Source: Saccharothrix sp. ALI-22-I (lineage in GTDB: Bacteria; Actinomycetota; Actinomycetes; Mycobacteriales; Pseudonocardiaceae). From it: a DNA stretch of 64,000 nt. The translations under genes were made by a program, and so were the position numbers. The notes beneath the pieces were generated by a model. It saw only the letters and a program-made list of their open reading frames with translations, was not told the DNA's origin and searched no databases. Of the stretch, positions 27,283 to 36,486 are shown one piece after another (positions within the stretch are counted from its first letter, which is position 1; each line of letters starts with the position of its first letter). The DNA is taken from positions 80,543-144,542 of the forward strand of contig NZ_MTQP01000049.1 of NCBI RefSeq assembly GCF_001984175.1. Direction: 5' to 3'.

Positions 27283-27600
27283 TCAGGCCTGCACAGGGGC
27301 TTTTGGGGTGCGGCGGAGCTTCGTGCAGATGGCCAGGGCGAGGGAAGCGAGAGTGACGTGGCGGTGCCGGCCGGTCCACGAGACGAGGACCGCGGCAACG
27401 CGGTGGAGATCCGGTTCCCCGAGAGAGTCGCCCTGTTCCGTCCCGACCGCTCGATCGAGTGATCGCGGCGGTGGACGGCCGCAGCGCAGATGACGAGATG
27501 GTAGCGGGTCCGGTGCACGGCACCGGAGAAACACCCGGCTGACGGAGAGGGCGTCGCCGATCTCCAGGCGGCGGCGGCGAGCGGGGCCGCGTCGGCGATC
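27283..27600 (-). pseudogene. Probable transposase remnant (IS701/IS4-like)
   Basis: The minus strand reads GEPDLHRVAAVLVSWTGRHR then HVTLASLALAICTKLRR, which resembles the C-terminal YRHVTLAxLALA block of IS701-type transposases. Frame continuity upstream is poor and the catalytic residues cannot be placed. The rest of 27131-27849 contains no supportable gene. Confidence 0.35.
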
Positions 27601-27849
27601 ACCAACGCAGCCCGCTCGCCGGTCTTCACGCGGCCTGGGTACAGGTCGGCGATCGGGCGCATGACAAGGCCCGGTAGGTAGGCGACCTGGCACCCGGCGT
27701 CGGGGCCACCGCGACCCGGCAGTTCCGACGGTCGCGGCCTGTCCGAGCACGACCGGGCCCGACAGCGGTGCCGCCGCTGTCGGGCGCCAGGCCCGTGGTG
27801 ACATCGCCGGCCGGTCGGGAGGGGAACGAAGCCCGGCGACGGGATCCGG

Positions 27850-29316
27850 TCAACCGCGCAGGCCCCATCGTTGGTTCACGCCGCCGTGGCACGACCAAAG
27901 GATGATCTTCGTGCCGGCGGCCGTCCCGGCGCCGTCGGCGTCCAGGCACAGGCCGGACTGCACACCGGTGATGGTGCCGTTCGAGTTGACGTTCCACTGC
28001 TGGTTTGCCTGGCCGTTGCAGTCCCAGATGATCACCTGGGTGCCATTGCTGGTGCCCTGACCGTTGGCGTCGAGGCACTTGCTGCCGTAGATCTGGAGCC
28101 TTCGGTCGGACGTGTAGGTCCAGCGCTGCCGGTCGACGCTTTGGCAGTCCGCCAACTGCACCTGGAGCCCGTTGGCGGTGGAGCCGTTCGGCACTTCGAT
28201 GCACCGGTTGGACTGGCTGCCCACGACCTGGACGTTCTGCCGTGGGTTGCCGTCGCCGGGTGGGGCATACCCAGCAGCCGCGATGTTGGCCTGTACGGCC
28301 TCCTCGGTGGCGTTCGACGGGTAGCCGGAGGTCAGGACGCCTTCGTAGAACGTACCGGCGCCGGAGACGCTGTTGTCGCCGCCGATGCCCAGCAGGATCG
28401 CCCCCTCCTTCTTCATCGGGTGGTAGCCGGCGGGGCGTGGCCCGTCGAACACGGTCGTCAAGCCACCCGACTGCGCGTTCCCGCTCCGGATCGCCCAGTG
28501 GTTCGACTCGCCCTTGACGATCGCCGTCACGAAGCGGTGGTTGATGGGCGGGTTCCGGTTGTACCCCGCGTTCACGCCGGAGAACAGGCCCCACTCCAGA
28601 TCGGCCATGACCCAGGGACCTGCGCCGTCCCCGTAACCCCACTGCCGGTTGGCACCGAAGTAGACGGTCTCCATGATGGCGCGCTCGTCGGCCTCGCCGT
28701 CGGTCTGCGCATTGCCGTAGTCGAAGCAGCACCACTGGTTGTAGTGGGTGCCGTCGACGACGGCGTAGATGCCCTCGGGCTGGTCGCCGGTCGCGACGCC
28801 GTTGGTCCGGTTGTTGCGGTAACCGGTGCCGGGCGAGATGTAGACGCCGTAGGCCTTCTGTCCACCGACGGTGACCGGGGCGGCCGTCGCGACGGCGAGG
28901 TTGTCCCACCCACCGGGAAGCGGGCCGGGCCAGTGGCCTGGGGGCGCCTGCGTGAGGTGGTTACCCCGGCCGCTCTGGTCGTAGATGATGCTGATGAGGC
29001 AGGTCGCGCCGGCGCAGAACGAGTCCTGGGTGGCGGCATTGGCCACACCGCCCGCACTGAGCACGCCGACGTCCCGCGTGGTGTTGTCCGAGGACCGCTT
29101 GACTTGGTACAGCGCACCGTTGTACGCGCCGTACAGCGCCCGGGTCGTGCTGTGCGCGGCCACGCACGGTGTGCCGCCCGAGGCGTAGATGTCACACGGT
29201 CCGGATGCGGCGGCCTGGGCGCTCGGTGCGTCGGGAAGCACGGCCGGTCCGGCTGTGATGGCGAGTACGAATGTAGTTGCGACGGCCGCCGTGAGGCGGC
29301 CTGATCGGCTTCTCAT
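27850..29316 (-). CDS. Secreted GH54 alpha-L-arabinofuranosidase with CBM13
   Basis: A 488-residue exported enzyme. The signal peptide covers about residues 1-36 (ends AQAAA). The catalytic domain begins GPCDIYASGGTPCVAAHSTT and matches the ArabFuran-catal family (GH54). Candidate residues are nucleophile Glu241 (MADLEWGLFSG) and acid/base Asp314 (GIGGDNS), by analogy with Aspergillus AbfB. The C-terminal 130 residues are a ricin-type CBM13 with QRW, QQW and QRW motifs instead of the CBM42 found in fungal GH54. It releases terminal arabinofuranose from arabinoxylan or arabinan. Two palindromic operators lie upstream. It complements the GH43 pair at the start of the window. Confidence 0.9.
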   Translation of the reverse strand: MRSRSGRLTAAVATTFVLAITAGPAVLPDAPSAQAAASGPCDIYASGGTPCVAAHSTTRALYGAYNGALYQVKRSSDNTTRDVGVLSAGGVANAATQDSFCAGATCLISIIYDQSGRGNHLTQAPPGHWPGPLPGGWDNLAVATAAPVTVGGQKAYGVYISPGTGYRNNRTNGVATGDQPEGIYAVVDGTHYNQWCCFDYGNAQTDGEADERAIMETVYFGANRQWGYGDGAGPWVMADLEWGLFSGVNAGYNRNPPINHRFVTAIVKGESNHWAIRSGNAQSGGLTTVFDGPRPAGYHPMKKEGAILLGIGGDNSVSGAGTFYEGVLTSGYPSNATEEAVQANIAAAGYAPPGDGNPRQNVQVVGSQSNRCIEVPNGSTANGLQVQLADCQSVDRQRWTYTSDRRLQIYGSKCLDANGQGTSNGTQVIIWDCNGQANQQWNVNSNGTITGVQSGLCLDADGAGTAAGTKIILWSCHGGVNQRWGLRG

Positions 29317-29659
29317 ACCAATCTATGCCTTTCGTGTGCACCACGGCGGGGATGCCCGCCGTGTCCGGAAGCCCTGCCGTGGCCCCGGATCGGCTTCTCG
29401 GAATCAGGTTGGGACGAATCGGCACCGCCGGTCGGCACGCCCGATGGGTGGACCATCGCACGACGTCGGTGCGGTCGTTGGTCGCCCGGACGCCGATGTC
29501 GGTATCGGGCCGCTGCCACGCCGGGTGACGATGGAGTGGGCCGTGGTCTTGCAAGCCGTGTCGCCGATGTCGAGGTGTGCCTGGGTCGGTCTGGACAGCA
29601 GGCGTCCATGGAGTCCTCCAGAAGAGGGAGGAAGGCGCGGGATCGGCGATAAACCGTAT

Positions 29660-29671
29660 CGAACCGGTTCG
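29660..29671. promoter_or_regulatory. Palindromic operator CGAACCGGTTCG
   Basis: A perfect 12-bp palindrome 344 bp upstream of the GH54 start. Together with 29778-29795 it defines the pattern CGAAYCGGTTCG, of the size and symmetry of LacI-family operators. The region 29317-29659 shows no gene. Confidence 0.5.
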
Positions 29672-29777
29672 CGTGAGCCTAGGCATGATCGCGAAAGCTG
29701 TCAACGGTGCAGATGGGCGTTCCGGGATCACCCCAGCTTTGTACTGTGCCGGACACTGCGACGATGCCGTTGATGCG

Positions 29778-29795
29778 AGTCGAATCGGTTCGACT
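29778..29795. promoter_or_regulatory. Palindromic operator AGTCGAA-TCGG-TTCGACT
   Basis: Seven-base perfect arms flank a 4-nt centre. It shares CGAAxCGGTTCG with 29660-29671. It lies 107 bp further from GH54, next to a transposase fragment, so it could have served another gene lost to the insertion. Confidence 0.45.
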
Positions 29796-29800
29796 GTCAT

Positions 29801-30130
29801 GCAACCGCTCAAGCTCGGCCACAGGGTGGCCGCGTCGACCATCCGCCGTGTGCTCAGGCGGCTGCGGATACCGCCCGCGCCGATTCCGGAACACCGAGAC
29901 CTCCTGGCGGCGGTTCCTGCGTGCTCAGGCCACGAGCATGTTGGCGTGCGACTTCTTCCATGTCGACTGCGCCGTCACGCTCAAGCGCGTCTACGTGTTC
30001 GTCGTGATCGAGGACGCCACCCGCTACGTCTACATCCTCGGCACCACCACCAACCCCGACGGAGCCTGGACCACCCAGCAAGCCCGTAACCTGCTCATGG
30101 ATATCGACGACCGAGCCGATAGCTTTCGGT
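29801..30130 (+). pseudogene. Integrase-core transposase, middle fragment, frameshifted
   Basis: One frame gives LKLGHRVAASTIRRVLRRLR; after a shift near 29885 another gives MLACDFFHVDCAVTLKRVYV, then VVIEDATRYVYILGTTTNPD and TTQQARNLLMDIDDRADSF. The first catalytic Asp (DFFHVD) is present. The N-terminus and the C-terminal Glu region are absent. It appears to be of the same transposase type as the pieces at 7984 and 49334, and it truncates the large unknown gene on the opposite strand. Confidence 0.75.
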
Positions 30131-30956
30131 TCCCGAACAGTTCGGTGAACCAGCGCACCGCGAGGAGATGGCCGAGGCTGTCGGTCTCCAGCACCCGGCG
30201 CAACGGTTCGCCGAGGCGGTAGGTGAAGCTCAGTCCGCTCGGGGGGAACGGTTGGTCGATCTCGCGGCCGCATCCCGCACACACCACGGGCGGCGGAAGT
30301 GCTCCCATTGGCAGCCAGGAGCGTGCGCCGCCCGCCGTGCATTCCACGGGTGCGCCGCGCACCAGCAGGTGTCGACGCTCGGCCCACTGCACCCAGCGCG
30401 ATGCCGCCTCGGCGTCTCCGCCGAGCGCGGTGCGGAACTCCGCGAACGCCAAGTCGCGCCCCTCTCCAGCGGGGGCGATGGCCGGATCATCCCGGCCCAG
30501 GTCCCGGGCCGCCTGCTCCAGCACGGCGTTGTCGACGTTGTCGACACCGAGAGCACGCAGCTGTTTGTGGGTGTGGGTCCACCGCTTCTTCCACCACGAC
30601 ATGCCGCTGCGTTCCCCGAGCCGGTAGAGCAGGTCGATCAGTGGTGGGTGCAGTAGCCATCCCACCTCGTCGATCGAGCCCAGCGAGTGGAGCAGCGTCA
30701 CCGCGGCAAGCCCCGGTTCGGAGGGCTTGGCCGGCAGACCTCGGCTTCGGGCGACAGCGGCCAGGCAAGTCCACGACGGCGGCCATGCCACCTCGATGCT
30801 GTCACCCCGGCGCAGCTGCCCCAGGCTCGCCTGGGCTGCGCCACCGCGGAAGGAACGCCCGAACCGAGGGCCGCGCATCGTGCCGTCGGCGGGCAGTGGG
30901 CGATCGCGCACACGCACATCGATAATCACATCCGAGCCTTTGGTCGCCCACCGCAA
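30030..30956 (-). pseudogene. Unknown protein, C-terminal part (truncated by IS fragment)
   Basis: About 275 residues are native (to about position 30131); the frame then runs into transposase DNA in antisense until 30030. Recognisable features are a CxxC knuckle followed by an aromatic-rich segment (VVCAGCGREIDQPFPPSG, then LSFTYRLGEPLRRVLETD) and a basic segment SWWKKRWTHTHKQL. The frame is open upstream of the TTG at 30956 (WTSGRARLSPLGDSDLDVLR), where it overlaps the tail of the next frame, so the two frames probably form one gene split by a frameshift near 31000-31040. I do not recognise the family with confidence. The layout resembles large uncharacterised actinobacterial proteins of genomic islands. 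Confidence 0.5.
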
Positions 30957-30994
30957 CGGCCGCAGAACGTCCAGGTCGGAGTCTCCCAGCGGAC

Positions 30995-31939
30995 TCAGGC
31001 GTGCGCGCCCGGATGTCCAGAAGCCGACCTGGGTTCCGGGGCGGCCGGGTGCCGGCCGAAGGTCAGCAGATCCTCATGTGCCGCGACCACGATGCGCGGA
31101 TCGTCGCCTGCCAACTCCTCAAGCCGGGACGAGGGAACGGATGCGCTCGTCAGGTGGCATTTGCCGCCCGCGAAGCCGAACATCGTGGCCCTGCCGGGCT
31201 CACTGAGCATGCGCAGAGCCTCGAGGGTGAGTTCCGGCAGCGGGATGCCGATCGGCAGCACCCTGCTGTCGCCGTGCGCCGCTCGCAGGTTCCATAGCAA
31301 CGCCAGATCCTCGACGGAGCCGGGGGACACCGCGACGATGATGTTGGGGCCTGCCGCGCGCCGCGCCGGGAAACGGGACGGAAACGTCTTGCTGTGTCCG
31401 AAGAACCCGGTATCGGGCTCCATCCCGTACGCCAGGTGGAAGTTGCTGAGTTCGCGGGGTTTGATCCGGTCGTGCTTCTCCAGCCGGGCCACGAGATCGG
31501 ACAGGGATCCGGTGGTCGACACGCCCTCGACCGGGAACAGTTCCTCGAACGCCAGATCGGCTCGGAGGAAGTCCGCTTCGAGTCGTTTGGGATCGGGTGA
31601 GACCGGTAGCGTGCCGAGGACGGCGGTGTAGACGGGACGCCACGGGTCGTCAGCGGCCAGTTCGACCACCTGCACCGGGCGCGGCCAGTCCGCGGGGCCT
31701 TCGCCCGAGACGGCGACCACCATGGGGGTATCCCAGGTCCTGGTCTGCTCGACACGCGGCGGGGTGGTGATGTCGACATCGGCTGTCACGTGGTCGACGG
31801 CCTCGGTGAGCAGCAGTTGGTTGTAGGTTTCGGGGATCCGTCCGTGCTCGACTGGAATCAGCGGGCGGCAGGCTCCACCCCAGACCTGGCACAACTGCTC
31901 GATTCGAGCCAGGACGCCTGGGAGATCGCCGCTGTCCAC
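30995..31939 (-). pseudogene. Unknown protein, N-terminal part
   Basis: A 314-residue frame starting MDSGDLPGVLARIEQLCQVW followed by GGACRPLIP. It contains LSNFHLAYGMEP and PNIIVAVSPGSVEDLALLWN, repeated alpha/beta-looking segments, and ends in an Ala/Pro/His tail that looks like out-of-frame translation (PRSASGHPGAHA). The following minus-strand frame continues plausible protein, so the intact ancestor was probably at least 600 residues. No signal peptide or membrane segment. Codon use is similar to neighbours. Function unknown. Confidence 0.5.
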
Positions 31940-32034
31940 TGCCCACGCTGACCGGATCGGTCGCAGCCAGGTGGAAACCTCGTGCGGCCGTCCAGGAGCT
32001 CATCGTCGAGAAGTCCGCGCACCGCAGCAGGCTC

Positions 32035-32274
32035 TCACAACGCCCAGGCGACTGCCGTGTCCGACCCGCCCGCCGGCTCCACTGCGTCCTTCCCAACCTC
32101 GATACTTCCGGACCTCAAGGCACGGTGGCGGGAGACGCAGGGCAGGTGGCTTGCTTCTCTCGGCCAAGCGAGAGCCACCACCACGGCGGACGCCAGACCT
32201 TCAAGGTCGAGAACAGCGAAGTACTGGCCCGGATGACCAGTGAACGCATCGGGCGAGACATGTACCGCATTCAT
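32035..32274 (-). CDS. Small hypothetical protein
   Basis: A 79-residue frame starting at ATG 32274 (weak CGAGG upstream): MNAVHVSPDAFTGHPGQYFA then VLDLEGLASAVVVALAW. It reads like ordinary protein for the first 50 residues and is placed before the broken unknown gene on the same strand. It could be the original N-terminal neighbour or a fragment. No family recognised. Confidence 0.3.
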   Translation of the reverse strand: MNAVHVSPDAFTGHPGQYFAVLDLEGLASAVVVALAWPREASHLPCVSRHRALRSGSIEVGKDAVEPAGGSDTAVAWAL

Positions 32275-32481
32275 CCTCGGTGAAGGACTGGCCGTGCACG
32301 GCGAAGAAGCCGCAGGCCGATGCCAAAGTCGACTCCTGGTCGCGGGGCGTCGACCTTGACGATCACACAGCGGACCTGATTACAAACTCCGCCGCGCATC
32401 CGGATCCGGCACAGTCAGTTGATCACGCAACCATGGACAGAGTCGCTCGATTGACAGACCCGGACCTCGCCTCTGTCGAGG

Positions 32482-33426
32482 TCAGAAGATCGCGGGACGG
32501 GGGTTGGTGGGGAGCAGTTCGTCGAACCACGGTGGGTCTGCTCCGGGGCGGGTGCAGGTGAGGGCGGCGACGCGTTGGGCGTAGGCGAGGATTTCGGTTA
32601 GTTCGGGTTCGGTCAGTGCCGCTACACCGGTTCGGGTCAGCAGGTCTTTCCGGTCGAGGGCCGCCAGTAGTCCGGCCATGAAGGCGTCTCCCGCTCCGAC
32701 GGTGTCGGCGAGGTCGACGGGCACGGCGGGCAGGTCGATCCGGCCGGCCGGGCCGGAGGCGTGCACGCCCTCCGCGCCACGGGTGACGACGACGAGAGTC
32801 GGCCCCATCTCGTGCCACTCGGCCACGACGTCGGCGAAGGGGCGGTCCGGGGCTATCCAGCGCAGGTCGTCGGCGCTGACCTTGACCACGTCCGCCATCC
32901 CGAGCCAGCGTCGCAGCCGGGCGCGCACCGCGTTGTCGTCGTTGACCAGGGAAGGGCGGATGTTGGGGTCGAAGGTGACCACGCGGTGCGGGTGTTCTCG
33001 GGACAGCAGGGTTTCGAACGCCGCGGCCATCGGCTCGACGGCCAGGGCAAAGGAGCCGCCCACGTGCAGTGCCGCGTGCGACGGGAGGACGGTCGGCAGG
33101 TCGGCCACCTGCCAGCCGCCGTCGGCGCAGCCGTCGATGTAGAACGAGTAGTCGGCCGCGCCTTCCCGGTCGACGTCCACGACAGCGAGCGTCGTCGGGG
33201 CGGTGGACCGCACCACGTAGCCGAGGTCGACGTTGGAGGTCTCCAGGTGGGCGCGCAGCAGTGCGCCCAGGCGGTCGTCGGCCAGCCGTGCCAGCAGGGC
33301 GCTCGGGGTGCCGAGCCTGCCGAGACCGACGGCGGTGTTGGCGGGGCTGCCACCGGGAAGGGGACGGTAGCCGCCGGCGTGGTCGGGCACGAGGTCGACG
33401 AGGGCCTCGCCACCAACGATGATCAT
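32482..33426 (-). CDS. PfkB-family carbohydrate kinase, probable fructokinase
   Basis: A 314-residue ribokinase-like kinase. The N-terminal motif is GGSPANTAVGLGRLG (about 25-39). The C-terminal PfkB signature DTVGAGDAFMAGLL contains the catalytic Asp and anion hole. It would phosphorylate fructose to fructose-6-phosphate with ATP in the cytoplasm. Context favours fructose: it lies 63 bp downstream of a secreted GH32 enzyme on the same strand, in a locus with two further GH32 genes and a sugar ABC importer. A hairpin between GH32 and this gene would lower its readthrough expression. Confidence 0.87.
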   Translation of the reverse strand: MIIVGGEALVDLVPDHAGGYRPLPGGSPANTAVGLGRLGTPSALLARLADDRLGALLRAHLETSNVDLGYVVRSTAPTTLAVVDVDREGAADYSFYIDGCADGGWQVADLPTVLPSHAALHVGGSFALAVEPMAAAFETLLSREHPHRVVTFDPNIRPSLVNDDNAVRARLRRWLGMADVVKVSADDLRWIAPDRPFADVVAEWHEMGPTLVVVTRGAEGVHASGPAGRIDLPAVPVDLADTVGAGDAFMAGLLAALDRKDLLTRTGVAALTEPELTEILAYAQRVAALTCTRPGADPPWFDELLPTNPRPAIF

Positions 33427-33447
33427 CTCGTGTTCCTTGTCGGGGAA

Positions 33448-33482
33448 GCGGTGGTGGAGCCGGAGCCAGGCTCCACCACCGC
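33448..33482. terminator. Intercistronic hairpin between GH32 and fructokinase
   Basis: A 14-bp perfect stem (33448-33461 with 33469-33482, 7-nt loop) lies just after the GH32 stop and before the kinase start. Both genes are on the minus strand, so it is a terminator or attenuator. Confidence 0.65.
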
Positions 33483-33488
33483 GGGCGG

Positions 33489-35999
33489 TCAGCGTCGGTA
33501 GGTGCCCATGTCCCGGATGGTGAGGCGGTCGGTCCGGGCTTGGCCGCCCTCGGCGAAGACCTCCACCCCGTCGCTGGTGGGGTCGGGGAAGACCTGACTG
33601 GTGATCACGGCTTGGCCCGCGCCACCGAAGACCTCAACCGATGACCAGTCCACCAGGGCGCGCAGCGTCACCTTCCCGTTCACGGCGGCCAGCGGCGCGC
33701 GTTGCACGGCGGGGAACTCGGTGCTGAAGTCGGTGCGTCCGGACCGGGTCCGGTCGACGTACAGCTCACCGGTCGTGGTGTCGTAGCCGATGACTGTCTC
33801 CTGGCCTGTCCCGCTGAGCACCTTGAGTCCGAAGCGCTCGGCGTCGCGGAGGGAGAAGGTCGCCTCGATGTCCAGGGCCTGACCTTCGGCGTGCCTGCCC
33901 AGTGACCGCGAGCCTTCGCGGATGGTGCTGCCGTGCAGGAAGAACGGCTGCCCGCGGTGGAGGCGGTCGAGGGCGCGGACCGGTTCCTGGACCAGCTTGA
34001 CCTCGCCGCCGATGGTGCGCAGCCCCATCTGCCTGGGGACGCTCTGCGCGCTGCGCCACGGTGAGGTCGGGATGTTGCCGGCGTACTGCCAGTTGTTCAT
34101 CCACCCGATCGTGTAGCGCTTGCCGTCCGGGGCGTTTTCCCACGACACCGGCGCGTAGTAGTCCTTGCCGTAGTCGACCCAGTCCGCCCGCTCCACAGTG
34201 GACTTCGCGGGTGCGTCGGCGAGCGCGAACCGGTCGACCATCACGTGTCCCCAGCCGGCGGTGTTCATGTCCACCACGGAGATTCGTGCCTGCTTGCCGA
34301 GGTGCTCGCGCAGGTCGAAGGAGGCCCAGTCCAGGGTTTCGCTGTCCGCTCCGGTGGCCGTCCGCACGACCTTGCCGTCCACGAGGAGGTTGACCGAGGT
34401 CTCGGTGGAACGCGGCTTGGCCGGTGCGTCGGCGAGCACCACGTGGTCGACCAGGATGTGCCCCCAGCCGCCGGTGTTGCCGTCCACGACCTCGAAGCGC
34501 GCCTTCCGGCCTGCCAGGTCGCGGACGTCCCAGGACGCCCAGTTGAGCGCCTCGGAGTCCTTGCCGGTGGCGCTGCGCACGACCTCGCCGTCCACGACCA
34601 ACCGTGCCGCGGTGGGCGCTTCGGAGTCGGCCGGGTGGTTGCCACCGCCGATGAGGAAGTTCAGGTACGGCGCGGAGAGGGTGAACTCCGGCGAGGTCAG
34701 GGTGCCGACCGTGGCGTCGCCGCGGAGGAAGGTGTTGACCAGGCCGCTGCCCTGCCAGCCCGACACCGGTTGTTGGCCGGGGAGCGTGCCGGTCGCGGGT
34801 GCGGTGCCGAACGCCTCGCCGGCTGCGGTCCAGGTCCCGTAGGTGCCGCTCTCGAAGTCGGCCAGGATCTGGCCCGCCGGGGCGGGGGCGTCGCCGGTCA
34901 CGGCTGCCGGGTCGTGCGGGTGTCTGCCGCCGCCGACCTTGAAGTTGAGGTACCGCTTGTCCACGGTGAACGGCGGCGAGGTGAGGGTTCCGGTCGAGCT
35001 GTCGCCGCCGTGGAAGCTGGTGGCGTAGCCCGTTCCCTCGATGCCGCCCACGGGGAGTTGCCCCGCGAGCAGGCCGGTGGCCGGTGCGTCGCCGAAGGCT
35101 GCGCCGGTGGTGCTCCACTGGCCGTAGGCGGACTCGAAGTCCTCGACGACCACGCCGGCGGGCGGGGTGTAGCTGCCGTCGTCGTCGGCGGTGAAGCGGG
35201 TGCCGTCGAAGTCGCCGACGAAGTACTGCGCGGCCGAACCGCCCGCGATGCCGCCGGGGTTGATGCTGACCACCAGCACCCACTTGGTCTTGCGGGGGTC
35301 GCCGTCGACCTTGAGCGGGAACAGGTCCGGGCACTCCCACACGCCGCCGACCGCCCCTGCCGGGCCGAAGTCGCTGAGCGCCTCCCACGACTTGAGGTCC
35401 TTGGAGGAGTAGAACCGGATCTTGCGCTCCGCGGACAGTGCCACGGCCATCAGCCAGCTCTGCGTGGGCGCGTACCACTGCACCTTGGGGTCGCGGAACT
35501 CGGCGGAACCGATGTCCAGGACGGGGTTGCCCGCGTACTTGGTCCACGTCCGGCCGCGGTCGGTGCTGTAGGCCAGGGACTGCGCCTGCTTCCCGCCGGT
35601 CTTGGGGGCGCTGGTGTAGACGGCGACCATCGCCGGCTCGTCGCGGGTGCCGAAGCCCGAGGTGTTGGCGTGGTCGACGACCGCGCTGCCGGAGAACACC
35701 ATCTCGGTGTTGTCATGGGCGATCGCGACGGGAAGTTCCTGCCAGTGCACGAGGTCGCGGCTGACCGCGTGGCCCCACGACATGTCGCCCCACGAGTTGC
35801 CGTTGGGGTTGTGCTGGTAGAAGAGGTGGTACTCGCCCTTGTGGTAGACGAGGCCGTTCGGGTCGTTCATCCAGTTCCGCTCCGGGGTGAAGTGGAACTG
35901 CGGCCGGTGGGTCTCGGTCGCCGGAGCCGCCAGGACGGGGCTCGTGGAGACGACGAGCGCCGCTGCGGTCAGCACGGCTGTCATCAACCGTCTTGTCAT
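33489..35999 (-). CDS. Secreted GH32 levanase/fructanase with nested duplicated insert
   Basis: An 836-residue exported beta-fructosidase. ATG 35999 is chosen because a signal peptide (MTRRLMTAVLTAAALVVSTS, cut near LAAPA) follows. Catalytic motifs are canonical: nucleophile Asp46 in WMNDPNG, RDP in EFRDPKV (about 167) and the acid Glu in WECPDLFP (about 220). Between about 285 and 600, inside the propeller, is an insert made of two copies of a two-part beta-sandwich-like module. First half A1 (EDFESAYGQW to VGGGRHPHD) is interrupted by a complete copy (ADFESGTYGTW to WGHILVDHVVLAD), then the second half B1 follows (NLLVDGKVVRTATG to WGHVMVDRFALAD). The propeller resumes with YGKDYYAPVSWENAPDG, and a C-terminal sandwich ends the protein. 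It cleaves levan or inulin outside the cell. Confidence 0.9.
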   Translation of the reverse strand: MTRRLMTAVLTAAALVVSTSPVLAAPATETHRPQFHFTPERNWMNDPNGLVYHKGEYHLFYQHNPNGNSWGDMSWGHAVSRDLVHWQELPVAIAHDNTEMVFSGSAVVDHANTSGFGTRDEPAMVAVYTSAPKTGGKQAQSLAYSTDRGRTWTKYAGNPVLDIGSAEFRDPKVQWYAPTQSWLMAVALSAERKIRFYSSKDLKSWEALSDFGPAGAVGGVWECPDLFPLKVDGDPRKTKWVLVVSINPGGIAGGSAAQYFVGDFDGTRFTADDDGSYTPPAGVVVEDFESAYGQWSTTGAAFGDAPATGLLAGQLPVGGIEGTGYATSFHGGDSSTGTLTSPPFTVDKRYLNFKVGGGRHPHDPAAVTGDAPAPAGQILADFESGTYGTWTAAGEAFGTAPATGTLPGQQPVSGWQGSGLVNTFLRGDATVGTLTSPEFTLSAPYLNFLIGGGNHPADSEAPTAARLVVDGEVVRSATGKDSEALNWASWDVRDLAGRKARFEVVDGNTGGWGHILVDHVVLADAPAKPRSTETSVNLLVDGKVVRTATGADSETLDWASFDLREHLGKQARISVVDMNTAGWGHVMVDRFALADAPAKSTVERADWVDYGKDYYAPVSWENAPDGKRYTIGWMNNWQYAGNIPTSPWRSAQSVPRQMGLRTIGGEVKLVQEPVRALDRLHRGQPFFLHGSTIREGSRSLGRHAEGQALDIEATFSLRDAERFGLKVLSGTGQETVIGYDTTTGELYVDRTRSGRTDFSTEFPAVQRAPLAAVNGKVTLRALVDWSSVEVFGGAGQAVITSQVFPDPTSDGVEVFAEGGQARTDRLTIRDMGTYRR

Positions 36000-36486
36000 G
36001 GGCTGCCCTGCGTTTCTTCTCGGGGAAGCGGTGGGGTGGGCCGTGAGGTCCGGGCGTGCACGGGGGTGAGCGGGTGGGACGTGTTCCGCACCCCCGGAGC
36101 CGTGCGGCTGGGGCGCGTCCGCTGTCCGACGCCGCCGTCCGCAGCGACAGCCCACCCGCCTCATCGGTGAATCACCACGGTCGTACGGCCGACTCATCGG
36201 GCAGCTCCTGGTTCGACGGACCACCGTGCCGGTCGTGGTCGCGACGGCATGCGGCCTCGGGAGAGGGCTCAGTGGGACGCGACCGTGGCTCGTGGTGGTC
36301 CCGATCCGGCGGAGGGGGTAGCGCGGCCCTATGGTAAATCGAATTATCAAGGTGAACAAGAGACATCCAGATGTAACGAAACAGTAAAGTTGCCTCGTTA
36401 CCACCTTGTTTACCTCGAACGCCTACGCGGAGCATCGGCGCTCACGATGCTTCGATTTAGCACCTCAATGTCGAGGAGGCGTCACC
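36000..36486. promoter_or_regulatory. Divergent promoter region of two GH32 genes
   Basis: The 487-bp gap between divergent starts has a locally AT-rich core (36330-36420). Within it AGGTGAACAAG (36350-36360) mirrors CTTGTTTACCT (36405-36415) with one mismatch, and GTAACGA (36373-36379) exactly mirrors TCGTTAC (36395-36401). These nested repeats are good candidates for binding by the nearby LacI repressors. No gene is supported within it. Confidence 0.5.

Noticed and set aside
34245..36170. 641-aa plus-strand ORF over the GH32 gene
   Set aside because: Shadow frame of the GH32 coding strand with low-complexity Val/Gly/Arg content.
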